From contig JAUSND010000003.1 of NCBI GenBank assembly GCA_030646295.1, positions 496,001-560,000 on the forward strand: a DNA stretch of 64,000 nucleotides, read 5' to 3'. Below, piece by piece: positions 56,165-64,000 of the stretch. The notes beneath the pieces are model-generated. The model was not told the origin of the DNA. It did no database searches and worked only from the letters and a program-made list of their open reading frames with translations. Origin of the DNA: Moraxellaceae bacterium (lineage in GTDB: Bacteria; Pseudomonadota; Gammaproteobacteria; Pseudomonadales; Moraxellaceae). The first letter of the stretch is position 1; the number at the start of each line of letters is the position of its first letter. A program made the translations under genes and the position numbers.

Positions 56165-56554
56165 ATGAGTGACATGACCATCGGCAAGCTGGCTGCCCAT
56201 GCCGGCGTCAATGTGGAAACCGTCCGTTACTACCATCGCATCGGGTTGTTGGCCGAGCCGGTTCGCGAGGGGAGTTACCGGCATTATGCCGACCAGGACC
56301 TGCAGCAGTTGCAGTTCATCCGGCGCGCAAAGGAGGCCGGTTTTTCGCTTGAGGAAATCCGTGAGCTGCTGCATCTGGATGCGGTGGCCGATCGGGTCCG
56401 TATCCGGACCATGGCGGCGTCCCGTCTGGAAGATATTGAGGCCCGTATCCACGACATGCAGGCACTGGCAGCCCGGCTGAAATCGCTGGTGGTCCAGTGC
56501 GCCGATGAAAAGGGTCATGCCTGCTGCCCCATCGTGGAAACATTCAAGGGCTGA
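56165..56554 (+). CDS. MerR-family metal-responsive regulator
   Basis: 129 residues from ATG at 56165. N-terminal MerR helix-turn-helix (TIGKLAAHAGVNVETVRYYH), a dimerisation helix, and a metal loop VVQCADEKGHACCPIVETF. The Cys spacing allows either CX7C (CueR-like, monovalent Cu/Ag/Au) or CX8C (MerR-like); the Cys at the start of the dimer helix that MerR, ZntR and PbrR have is missing, which favours a monovalent metal sensor. It is divergent from, and surely controls, the copper ATPase. Confidence 0.9.
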   Translation: MSDMTIGKLAAHAGVNVETVRYYHRIGLLAEPVREGSYRHYADQDLQQLQFIRRAKEAGFSLEEIRELLHLDAVADRVRIRTMAASRLEDIEARIHDMQALAARLKSLVVQCADEKGHACCPIVETFKG

Positions 56555-56584
56555 GCCGGATGATCCCGTTTTTGCTGGTGAGTG

Positions 56585-57100
56585 ATGAGTGACGTGACCG
56601 ACCTCAAGTACCTGAATGGTTATCCTGCGGACCTGCTGGCCCAGGTGCAGACCCTGCTGGCAGAAAACCGGCTGGGCGAGTACCTGCTGAAAAAGTATCC
56701 GGAGCAGCACGAGATCAGGACGGACAAGGCGCTGTACCGCTATGTTGCCGACCTCCGGCAGGCTCATCTTAAAAATGCACCGGCCATCGACAAGGTGCTG
56801 TACGACAGCAAGCTGGATGTGGTCAAACATGCTCTGGGTCTGCATACCGCGCTGTCACGTAACCACGGTGGCCGGCTGGTGGCCAAAAAGGAAATCAGGA
56901 TCGGGTCCGTGTTCCGGGAGCTGCCGGCTGATTTCCTGAAAATGATTGTGGTGCATGAGCTGGCGCACCTGAAAGAAATGGAGCACAACAAGGCGTTTTA
57001 CCAGTTGTGCGAATACATGCAGCCCGGCTACGCACAACTGGAGTTTGACCTTCGGTTGTACCTGACATGGCGAAGTGTGGAAGCGAAAAAGGATTGCTGA
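56585..57100 (+). CDS. YgjP-like metallopeptidase-domain protein (short)
   Basis: 171 residues from ATG at 56585, with a GTG directly before it. VVHELAHLKEMEHNKAFYQL holds the HExxH and the following His of the YgjP/DUF45 group. It is shorter than the second member in this window (18187-18939) and lacks the RWGSC block. Function unknown. It precedes the pilin-like gene by 2 bases. Confidence 0.8.
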   Translation: MSDVTDLKYLNGYPADLLAQVQTLLAENRLGEYLLKKYPEQHEIRTDKALYRYVADLRQAHLKNAPAIDKVLYDSKLDVVKHALGLHTALSRNHGGRLVAKKEIRIGSVFRELPADFLKMIVVHELAHLKEMEHNKAFYQLCEYMQPGYAQLEFDLRLYLTWRSVEAKKDC

Positions 57101-57102
57101 CA

Positions 57103-57603
57103 ATGCGTGAGAACACGGGGTTTTCGCTGATCGAGCTGCTGGTAGTGCTGGTGATGATTGCAATCCTGGCGACCATGGCCGTACCGGCAATTGTCTCGCC
57201 AATGGCTCGCGATCAGGTCAGGGAATCGCTGGAGCTGGTCGGGCAACTCAAGTCGGGCGTGAAGCTTTATCAGCAAACGATGGATGTCATGCCGGCCGAT
57301 AACAAGGAGGCCGGAATTCCGTTGCCTGACAAGCTGATTGGAAACTATGTGAAGTCTGTTGAGCTGGAAAATGGCGCATTTCATATCGCTTTCGGCAACA
57401 AGGCGGTGAGTCTTCTGGAGGGTAAGGTGCTGTCGGTTCGCGCGGTGTCCGTGCAGGGGTCTCCGGAAAGCCCGGTTGCATGGGTCTGTGGTTATTCAAG
57501 AGTGCCCAATGGCATGGTGGCCGATGCGCCTGACCGCACGACGGTTCCGGCCAAATTTCTTCCGGTTGAGTGCCGGGAAATTCCGACCGGTTCCTCAGAC
57601 TGA
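57103..57603 (+). CDS. Type IV pilin-like / prepilin N-methylation protein
   Basis: 166 residues from ATG at 57103. The N-terminus MRENTGFSLIELLVVLVMIA is a class III signal: cleavage after Gly6, N-methylated Phe, Glu5 of the mature protein and a hydrophobic helix. The globular part ends with two Cys (VAWVCGYS, LPVECREI) that may form the pilin D-loop. It is alone, without assembly genes, and could be a pilin subunit or a minor pseudopilin. Only 2 bases from the upstream gene, so co-transcribed. Confidence 0.85.
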   Translation: MRENTGFSLIELLVVLVMIAILATMAVPAIVSPMARDQVRESLELVGQLKSGVKLYQQTMDVMPADNKEAGIPLPDKLIGNYVKSVELENGAFHIAFGNKAVSLLEGKVLSVRAVSVQGSPESPVAWVCGYSRVPNGMVADAPDRTTVPAKFLPVECREIPTGSSD

Positions 57604-57765
57604 CAGTGAGGCTTTGCCATGGTCTGTGCCGGCTGATGAATTTTTGTCCAGGTTGGAGTCGGCACACTTTTTGGCCATTGGGTGCGTTAGCGGCATGAGG
57701 ATTTACCGGTAACATGCGCGCTGTATCGGGATATCCATTTTCAGGCTTACAAAACAGGACGTGTC

Positions 57766-59376
57766 ATGACCAGCACCGTAGAAGCAAACATCGTCGACTA
57801 CATTGTGATCGGGGGCGGATCGAGTGGTTGCGCCCTGGCCGGTCGATTGTCGGAGGATGCCAATACTTCAGTGACATTGCTGGAGGCGGGCGGCAATGGC
57901 GATACATGGATCGTCAATACGCCGGCTGCCGTGGTGCTCATGGTGCCGCAGACATTGAACAGCTGGGGCTTTGAAACCGTTCCCCAGAAGGGGCTGAACG
58001 GCCGCCTTGGCTATCAGCCTCGTGGCAAGGTGCTGGGCGGGTCTTCCTCCATCAATGCCATGGCCTATATTCGTGGTCATAAAAGTGATTATGACGAGTG
58101 GGCTGCATTGGGTAATACGGGGTGGTCCTTTCAGGATGTGTTGCCGTATTTCAGGAAGTCCGAGAAAAATCATGCCATCACTAACGAGTGGCACGGAAAT
58201 GATGGCCCGCTGAGCGTCAGCAACTTGCGCACGGACAATCCCTTCCAGCAGCATTATCTCAAGGCAGCCGAGCAGGCCGGGTATCCTGTCAATAACGACT
58301 TCAACGGTGCCGAGCAGGAAGGTCTGGGGACGTATCAGGTTACCCAGATTGATGGTGAGCGCTGCAGTTCCTATCGTGCCTATCTGTTGCCGCATATGGA
58401 CAAACGCCCGAATCTGGCGGTTGAAACCGGTGCGATGACGCAGCGAGTCCTGTTTGAAGGCAAACGTGCTGTTGGTGTTGAGTACCGTCAGGGTGGCCAG
58501 CTGAAAAAAATCATGGCGCGACGCGAGGTGATCCTGTGCGCCGGTGCATTCCAGTCACCGCAGTTGCTCATGCTGTCGGGTATCGGTGATTCGGCCGAGC
58601 TGCAAAAACATGGCATTCCGGTGGTGCATCATTTGCCGGGCGTAGGGAAAAACCTCAAGGATCATCCCGATTTCATTTTTGCCTACAAGTCGGATGACCT
58701 GAACCTTCTGGGCTTGTCGCTTAAAGGCGGCATCAGCATGTTCAAGGAGATCATGCGCTACCGTCGCGAACGTCGAGGCATGATCACCTCCAATTTTGCC
58801 GAGTGCGGCGGCTTCCTGAAAACACGGCCGGAACTGAAGGCGCCGGATATCCAGCTGCATTTCGTGATTGCGCTGGTGGACGACCATGCGCGCAAGCTGC
58901 ACATGGGCCACGGTTTTTCCTGTCATGTGTGTCTGCTGCGCCCGAAGAGTTCGGGTACGGTGACACTGAAGGATGCCAATCCCGAAACGCCGCCCCTGAT
59001 CGACCCGAACTTTCTGGGGCATCCGGATGATGTGGAAGACCTGGTGGCGGGTTACAGGATGACTGATCGCCTGATGAAGGCACCGGCACTTGCCCGCTAC
59101 ATCACCAAAGACCTGTTCACGGCGAATGTGAAAACCGATGACGAGATTCGCACCATCCTGCGCCAGCGTGTTGATACGGTGTATCACCCGGTGGGCACCT
59201 GCAAGATGGGGGTGGACGAGATGGCGGTCGTGGACCCTGCGCTGAAGGTGCATGGTATTGAAGCTCTGCGCGTGGTGGACGCGTCGATCATGCCGACGAT
59301 TATTGGCGGCAATACCAATGCGCCGGCCATCATGATTGCGGAAAAAGCGGCCGACATGATCAGGCAGGGCATGTAG
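57766..59376 (+). CDS. GMC-family FAD oxidoreductase (choline/alcohol dehydrogenase-like)
   Basis: 536 residues. FAD motif VIGGGSSGCALAGRLSED, GMC signature 1 (RGKVLGGSSSINAMAYIRGH), signature 2 (GAFQSPQLLMLSGIG) and the C-terminal catalytic YHPVGTCKMG and NTNAPAIMIAEKAADMI. It resembles AlkJ and BetA: oxidation of an alcohol with electrons passed to the membrane chain. No betaine genes are nearby, so an aliphatic alcohol is more likely than choline. The 162-base gap upstream (57604-57765) shows no clear signal. Confidence 0.9.
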   Translation: MTSTVEANIVDYIVIGGGSSGCALAGRLSEDANTSVTLLEAGGNGDTWIVNTPAAVVLMVPQTLNSWGFETVPQKGLNGRLGYQPRGKVLGGSSSINAMAYIRGHKSDYDEWAALGNTGWSFQDVLPYFRKSEKNHAITNEWHGNDGPLSVSNLRTDNPFQQHYLKAAEQAGYPVNNDFNGAEQEGLGTYQVTQIDGERCSSYRAYLLPHMDKRPNLAVETGAMTQRVLFEGKRAVGVEYRQGGQLKKIMARREVILCAGAFQSPQLLMLSGIGDSAELQKHGIPVVHHLPGVGKNLKDHPDFIFAYKSDDLNLLGLSLKGGISMFKEIMRYRRERRGMITSNFAECGGFLKTRPELKAPDIQLHFVIALVDDHARKLHMGHGFSCHVCLLRPKSSGTVTLKDANPETPPLIDPNFLGHPDDVEDLVAGYRMTDRLMKAPALARYITKDLFTANVKTDDEIRTILRQRVDTVYHPVGTCKMGVDEMAVVDPALKVHGIEALRVVDASIMPTIIGGNTNAPAIMIAEKAADMIRQGM

Positions 59377-59399
59377 CCGGGTCGTCAGGGCCAGTCATG

Positions 59400-59437
59400 A
59401 AAACCGGACGTGATGAAAATCATTGTCCGGTTTTTTT
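59400..59437 (+). terminator. Rho-independent terminator after the GMC gene
   Basis: AAAACCGGAC pairs with GTCCGGTTTT around a 15-base loop, followed by a T-run. Confidence 0.75.
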
Positions 59438-59459
59438 GTTTAAGCATGGGGGATGAGGC

Positions 59460-60935
59460 ATGCGATTCGATGAGTACCGGCAGCATGATGCCGTAGCGTT
59501 GGCGGAGCTGGTGGCGAGAAAAGAGACGACGCCTGAAGAGTTGCTGATGTGTGCCCTGGCGCGGGCAGAGGCGGTCAATCCCGATCTCAATGCCATCGTG
59601 ATCCCGATGCATGACATTGCCCGTGCCCGGGTGAACGACAAGCTGTCCGGTCCGCTGGCAGGCGTGCCGTTCCTGATCAAGGATATTGCCCAGGATTATG
59701 CCGGCGTGGCGGCCACATCGGGCAGCCGGGCCTTGCGCAATCATGTGCCATCGACGCATGCCGAGTATGTGGTGCGGGCACTGGCAGCAGGGCTGGTGAT
59801 CTTTGGCAAGACCAATACGCCGGAGTTTGCCCTCAAGGGAACGACGGAGCCGGAGTACTGGGGCGCCACGCGAAACCCCTGGAACCGCCTGCATACCACG
59901 GGCGGCTCTTCCGGTGGCGCAGCTGCGGCAGTGGCCGCCGGTATTGTACCGATGGCGGGGGCGAGTGATGGTGGTGGCTCCATCCGTATTCCGGCGTCAT
60001 GTTGCGGGCTGTTCGGTTTGCGCCCGTCCCGTGGCCGTGTGCCGGCCGGGCCGCGCTTTGCCGAGTTCTGGCATGGAGCTTCCAGCGAGCATGTCATTAC
60101 GCGCAGCGTGCGTGACAGTGCGGTAATGCTGGATGCCTTGCAGGGCGCTGATGTTGGAGCGCCCTTCCAGATTCGCCCACCGGTGCGGCCATACCGGGAC
60201 GAGGTGGGTTGTGATCCCGGCCGTTTGCGTATCGGCTATTCCACCCGCTCTCCGCTAGGGCTGGAGGTTGATCCGGCCTGTGTGAGTGCGGTGGAGTCGT
60301 GCGTGCCCTTGCTGCGCAGTCTGGGGCATGAAGTCGAGGAGGCAGAGCCGGCCATTGATGGTCAGGCGCTGGCCGAGTGCTTTCTGACGATGTACATGGG
60401 GCAGACGGCGGCCAACATGGCCGAAGCGCAACGGCTGACGGGGGCCAGTGAGGGCGAGTTCGAGCAGGATACGCGGGCGCTGGCGCTGCTGGGGCGTGCA
60501 CTGTCGGCCGGGGAGTACACACGGTCCCTGTTCCGGTGGAACGATTTTGCCCGTGCCCTTGGCGCTTTTCACCGGACCTATGACCTTTATCTGACCCCGA
60601 CCGTGGCGACACCACCGGCCCGCATTGGCGAGCAGGACACGCCAGCCTGGCAACAGGCCGCACTGAAACCGCTGCTCACGCTGGGGCTGGGCAAGTTGCT
60701 GCTGCACAGTGGCCAGGTCGAGAAAATGGCCAGTGAGAGCCTGCGGCGCGTGCCCTTTACCCAGCTGTCCAACCTGACCGGAACCCCTTCGATGTCGGTG
60801 CCCTTGCACTGGACGGCGGACGGACTGCCGGTGGGTGTGCAGTTTGTGGCGTCATTTGGCGACGAGTCCACGCTGTTCCGGCTGGCGGCGCAACTGGAGC
60901 AGGCCCGGCCGTGGTTTGATCGCGTGCCTGCCTGA
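59460..60935 (+). CDS. Amidase signature family enzyme
   Basis: 491 residues. Catalytic Lys in FLIKDIAQDY, cis-Ser/nucleophile in TTGGSSGGAAAAVAAG and GASDGGGSIRIPASCCGLFG are the Ser-cisSer-Lys triad blocks. It hydrolyses an amide; the substrate cannot be named from sequence. It starts 22 bases after the preceding terminator, so it likely has its own promoter. Confidence 0.9.
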   Translation: MRFDEYRQHDAVALAELVARKETTPEELLMCALARAEAVNPDLNAIVIPMHDIARARVNDKLSGPLAGVPFLIKDIAQDYAGVAATSGSRALRNHVPSTHAEYVVRALAAGLVIFGKTNTPEFALKGTTEPEYWGATRNPWNRLHTTGGSSGGAAAAVAAGIVPMAGASDGGGSIRIPASCCGLFGLRPSRGRVPAGPRFAEFWHGASSEHVITRSVRDSAVMLDALQGADVGAPFQIRPPVRPYRDEVGCDPGRLRIGYSTRSPLGLEVDPACVSAVESCVPLLRSLGHEVEEAEPAIDGQALAECFLTMYMGQTAANMAEAQRLTGASEGEFEQDTRALALLGRALSAGEYTRSLFRWNDFARALGAFHRTYDLYLTPTVATPPARIGEQDTPAWQQAALKPLLTLGLGKLLLHSGQVEKMASESLRRVPFTQLSNLTGTPSMSVPLHWTADGLPVGVQFVASFGDESTLFRLAAQLEQARPWFDRVPA

Positions 60936-60975
60936 CGGGGCCACTTGTATGTAGCGGGCGCCGGGATTAGTCTTG

Positions 60976-60995
60976 TACTGTCCTTAAGGCCAGTA
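60976..60995. promoter_or_regulatory. LexA (SOS) box upstream of dinB
   Basis: TACTG-N10-CAGTA, an exact match to the outer consensus of the LexA site. It ends 7 bases before the dinB ATG. TTGTAT-N17-TAGTCT (60945-60973) would start transcription inside the box. Confidence 0.85.
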
Positions 60996-61002
60996 TATTG
61001 TC

Positions 61003-62253
61003 ATGCCACCGAGTGAGTCTCTTCCTGTTCGCCGCATTGCCCATCTCGACATGGATGCCTTCTATGCCTCGGTGGAGCTGTTGCGCTATCCGCAGCTGAA
61101 AGGCTTGCCGGTGGTTATCGGGGGGAGCCGGCGCAGCGAGGACGAGGTGCTGGTGAGGGCCGCCGAGGCAGGCACCCGTGACCGCATTCCCCTGGAGCAG
61201 TTTCCGCGTATCCGGGATTACGTGGGGCGCGGGGTCATAACCACCGCCACCTATGCGGCACGGCAGTTCGGCGTTGGCTCTGCCATGGGCATCATGAAGG
61301 CCGCCAGGATGTGCCCCGATGCCATCATGCTTCCGGTTGATTTTGACGAGTACCGCACCTACTCCCGCCTGTTCAAGGAGCAGATTCTCGCGATTGCGCC
61401 GCTGATGGAGAACCGGGGTGTCGACGAGGTTTATATCGACCTCACGGATGTACCCGGCGGGCAGGAAGAGGGTGGGCGTGTGCTGGCCGCACAATTGCAG
61501 GCAGCGATTCTGGAGGCGACCGGGCTGACCTGTTCGATCGGGGTGGCGCCCAATAAATCACTCGCCAAGATGGCCAGCGAATTCAACAAGCCCAACGGCA
61601 TTTCAATTGTGCACGAGGCAGATCTGGAAACCATGATCTGGCCACTGGCATGCCGCAAGATCAATGGCATCGGGCCGCGCACGGATGAAAAACTGAAAGG
61701 GCTGGGTATTAACACCATTCGTGATCTGGCGGCGCGTGAGCTGGTGTGGCTGATGGAGCATTTTGGCAAAAGCTACGGGGCATGGCTGCACGCGGCGGCC
61801 CATGGCCGTGATGACAGACCGGTCGAGACCAGCAGCGAGCCGGTGTCGATGAGCCGTGAAACCACCTTTGGCAGTGACCTGCATGCAGTGCGCGACAGGG
61901 CGGAGCTTGGTACGGTATTTACGCGACTGTGCGAGCAGGTGGCGGCTGATCTTGCCCGCAAGGGCTATGTCGGTAAAACCATCGGTATCAAGATTCGCTA
62001 CGATGATTTCAGAAGCGTCACGCGCGATCACACCGTCGATTTTTATACGGCCGATGCCCTGACCATTCGCCAGTTGGCCGGTCAATGTCTCAAGCGCGTG
62101 CCGCTGGATCAGCGCATTCGTCTGCTGGGGGTGAGGGTTGGCGGGCTCGAAAAAGCCGATCAGGTGAGTGAGGCGCCTGCACTTTATGCGGCCGGACGCC
62201 GCACGGCTTCCCGGTCCAGCGAGGTTGCCGGGCTTAATCTTTCCCTGTTCTAG
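61003..62253 (+). CDS. dinB: DNA polymerase IV (Y-family translesion polymerase)
   Basis: 416 residues. HLDMDAFYASVE and GVDEVYIDLTD hold the catalytic acidic residues, with the palm, HhH (KINGIGPRTDEKLKGLG) and little-finger domains. Compared with E. coli DinB (351 residues) there is an extra segment of about 30 residues (about 42-75) between PVVIGG and RGVITTATYAAR, in the fingers. The extreme C-terminus GLNLSLF looks like a beta-clamp-binding motif. No Shine-Dalgarno is seen before the ATG, which follows a LexA box. Error-prone bypass of DNA damage, SOS-induced. Confidence 0.94.
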   Translation: MPPSESLPVRRIAHLDMDAFYASVELLRYPQLKGLPVVIGGSRRSEDEVLVRAAEAGTRDRIPLEQFPRIRDYVGRGVITTATYAARQFGVGSAMGIMKAARMCPDAIMLPVDFDEYRTYSRLFKEQILAIAPLMENRGVDEVYIDLTDVPGGQEEGGRVLAAQLQAAILEATGLTCSIGVAPNKSLAKMASEFNKPNGISIVHEADLETMIWPLACRKINGIGPRTDEKLKGLGINTIRDLAARELVWLMEHFGKSYGAWLHAAAHGRDDRPVETSSEPVSMSRETTFGSDLHAVRDRAELGTVFTRLCEQVAADLARKGYVGKTIGIKIRYDDFRSVTRDHTVDFYTADALTIRQLAGQCLKRVPLDQRIRLLGVRVGGLEKADQVSEAPALYAAGRRTASRSSEVAGLNLSLF

Positions 62254-62259
62254 GGGCTG

Positions 62260-62496
62260 CTAGCGTCTTTCAGGGGAGATGCCGGATTTTGCCCGTAACG
62301 GGGTCAGCAGATCAGACAGGCCGTTGTGATCAATCTCGTGCATCAGCGCAAGCAAACGGCCGATTTCACCGGGGGGAAACCCTTCACGGGCAAACCAGGC
62401 CAGATAATGGCCGGGCAAGTCGGCCATCAGTCGACCCTTGTATTTGCCATAAGGCATCTCGCGGGTGACCAGCAGGGCAATGTCTTCAGGTTTCAA
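62260..62496 (-). CDS. DUF3820 family small protein
   Basis: 78 residues from a TTG at 62496, which has GGAG 6 bases upstream inside the end of the AraC gene. MPYGKYKGRLMADLPGHYLAW is the DUF3820 motif; related short proteins and nuclease tails carry the same GKYKG block. Function unknown. Its start codon is 2 bases after the upstream AraC stop, so the two are coupled. Confidence 0.82.
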   Translation of the reverse strand: MKPEDIALLVTREMPYGKYKGRLMADLPGHYLAWFAREGFPPGEIGRLLALMHEIDHNGLSDLLTPLRAKSGISPERR

Positions 62497-62497
62497 T

Positions 62498-63514
62498 TCA
62501 GGCTCCGGTGCTCATGTCGTGGCGCGCCTGTTGCGGTGTCATGCCTGTCCACTGCCGGTAGCTGCGCGTGAAGGCGCTGTGTTCGGAGTAGCCGAGCAGC
62601 AGGGCAATGTCGGCAATGTTAAGGCGCGTGTCCTGCAGATAGGTATCCGCCATTTGCTGCCGTACGGTGGCCAGCTCCTGCCGAAAGCTGGTGCCGGCCA
62701 GGCGCAAGTGGCGCTGCAGCGTGCGCGAGGTGCAGCAGAGCGTACTTGCGACGGTCTCTACTGACGGCTCACCTTCGTGCAGTTGCAGGACGGTCGTCTT
62801 GCGCACCCGGTCAATGAAGGCATCTTCCTGCGGCAGCTGTTCGAGCAGTTGGTCCGCCTGGCTTTCCAGCAGTGCCACCAGCCCCGGGTCGGCCGATTTA
62901 AGCGGCATGGCGAGCGCTTCGATGCCGACGCGCACCATGGTTTCCGGCTGATCGAACAGCACGGGGCAGCCGAAGTATTCGCGGTAGGGAGCCACATCAG
63001 CCGGGGCAGGATTAAGAAAGTGAACCTCACGCGGATACACGGGGTGCTGTGTCAGCCCCCGGCAGAAATGCATCAGCGCGGTGATCGAGGTGTCATCTGA
63101 CAGTGTTCCCGGCCGGCCCTGCTCGTCGCCCCACACCAGGTCAATATAACCGTCGCCGTCCCGGCGGTGCATGGGGGTAACGTCATAGACCAGACGCTGG
63201 TAGCGCTCCAGCCGGGTCAGGGCGCTGGCCAGGTTGGGTGATGCCAGCAGCACATAGCCCAGCACACCGATATGACGTGGCGTAATGGTCTGGCCCAGAT
63301 GCAGGCCCAGCAGCGGATCGTGCAGGCAGGCCGACGCCCGCTCCAGCAGGCTTACCCATTGCTCGATGGGAATGCCACCCAGGCCGTTTGCCTGCGGCAC
63401 AGGCCAGGACAGGCCCAGCACAGACTCGGGCGCATGGCCCTGCTGCTCCAGGTACTCAAAGAGCATTTGCACGAAGGTGTCGGGAATGATCCGGCGATGC
63501 AGTGGCTGGCCCAC
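62498..63514 (-). CDS. AraC-family regulator (OruR-like N-terminus)
   Basis: 338 residues from a GTG at 63514; a TTG at 63553 would add 13. The N-terminal AraC-type ligand domain (DPLLGLHLGQTITPRHIGVL) and C-terminal helix-turn-helix (VETVASTLCCTSRTLQRHLR; IADIALLLGYSEHSAFTRSY) match the OruR/ArgR-like subgroup. It is divergent from the SDR gene at the window edge, which it probably controls. Confidence 0.85.
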   Translation of the reverse strand: MGQPLHRRIIPDTFVQMLFEYLEQQGHAPESVLGLSWPVPQANGLGGIPIEQWVSLLERASACLHDPLLGLHLGQTITPRHIGVLGYVLLASPNLASALTRLERYQRLVYDVTPMHRRDGDGYIDLVWGDEQGRPGTLSDDTSITALMHFCRGLTQHPVYPREVHFLNPAPADVAPYREYFGCPVLFDQPETMVRVGIEALAMPLKSADPGLVALLESQADQLLEQLPQEDAFIDRVRKTTVLQLHEGEPSVETVASTLCCTSRTLQRHLRLAGTSFRQELATVRQQMADTYLQDTRLNIADIALLLGYSEHSAFTRSYRQWTGMTPQQARHDMSTGA

Positions 63515-63652
63515 TTTTGTGTTTTCCGCAGGAAGAGTGGCGCAAATTGTCAAGCCTGATGTCGGCGGGCGTCAAGCAGTGAATGGTGGATCGGGCATGC
63601 TTGGCGGCATGAACCGTCTGCGGACGGCATTCAACACCAGAGGGTAAATCCC

Positions 63653-64000
63653 ATGAAAATGCTGATCACCGGCGCGGCCAATGGCATAGGTGCCGCCATC
63701 ACTGCCATGGCGGTGCGCCACGGGCATGAGGTTGTTGCGGCTGATCTTGACCTGCCGGGCCTGCAGGCACGCTGGGTTGGCCAGCCCGGTGTGCAATGCC
63801 GGGCGCTGGATGTACGCCGGGCGGATGCCTGGCAGTCACTGGTCGAGGCACTGGAGCAGGGTGGTTTTGCGATTGATGTACTGATCAATGTTGCTGGTGT
63901 GCTGCGCAGTGGCCAGACCGGCGAGTTGCGCCCCGAGGATATTGATCTCACCCTCGATGTGAATGTGAAGGGGGTAATGCTGGGGGCCAATGCCGTGGCC
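63653..64000 (+). CDS. Short-chain dehydrogenase/reductase, truncated by the window end
   Basis: 116 residues visible, open at the right edge. ITGAANGIGAAI (the TGxxxGxG cofactor motif) and DVLINVAGV (the NNAG motif with Val in place of Asn) identify a classical SDR. The catalytic Ser-Tyr-Lys lies beyond the window. The ATG at 63653 follows AGAGGG. Divergent from the AraC gene. Confidence 0.85.
   Translation, partial: MKMLITGAANGIGAAITAMAVRHGHEVVAADLDLPGLQARWVGQPGVQCRALDVRRADAWQSLVEALEQGGFAIDVLINVAGVLRSGQTGELRPEDIDLTLDVNVKGVMLGANAVA

Overview
The window is a contiguous, densely coded piece of chromosome from a gammaproteobacterium, most likely from the Pseudomonadales (Pseudomonas/Moraxellaceae side). 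The evidence is conserved gene order (gacA-uvrC-pgsA-tRNA-Gly; dapA-bamC-purC; mmsA-acyl-CoA dehydrogenase-mmsB beside an AraC-type mmsR), a phasin, an alkyl-DHAP-synthase-like oxidase, and a base composition that looks GC-rich throughout. I see no rRNA, CRISPR array, insertion sequence, integrase or prophage. Nearly every gene is intact. The last gene runs off the right edge.

Left part (1-20 kb): a DUF445 membrane protein, a phasin, an HD-GYP protein with an altered HD motif, an acyltransferase/SDR pair, tRNA-Gly, murI, a DUF4062 protein, and a tight three-gene operon (alkyl-DHAP-synthase-like FAD oxidase, glycerol-3-phosphate dehydrogenase, FGGY kinase). These are followed by an M48 lipoprotein protease, a ferritin-like diiron protein, bolA-trhO, a YecA-like protein, recQ-ygjP and an orphan sensor kinase.

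Middle (20-30 kb): housekeeping genes. A PBP7-type endopeptidase lies opposite the gacA-uvrC-pgsA-tRNA-Gly block; then dapA-bamC-purC, tRNA-Ser, a small conserved-looking protein, gltX, tRNA-Glu and dodecin. A 42-codon open frame ends on the gacA start codon.

Metal region (30-43 kb): a TonB-dependent receptor, a PepSY membrane protein and an Atm1-type ABC exporter, then a small His/Cys-bearing membrane protein and a CzcCBA-type RND efflux system. A P1B copper ATPase with a divergent MerR regulator and a clear MerR-type operator lies at 53.6-56.5 kb. Metal uptake and export are thus a main theme.

Right part (42-64 kb): a methyltransferase, a DMT exporter, the distal valine-degradation genes with their AraC regulator, tRNA-Lys, a Ser/Thr kinase, a patatin phospholipase, a lipoprotein, the copper genes, a second YgjP-like protein, a pilin-like protein, a GMC oxidoreductase, an amidase, an SOS-controlled dinB, a DUF3820 protein, an AraC regulator and a partial SDR. 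No single unmistakably new system stands out. The best candidates for follow-up are the glycerol-phosphate/ether-lipid-like operon, the DUF4062-winged-helix protein, the gacA leader frame and the palindrome-controlled receptor/PepSY/ABC cluster.
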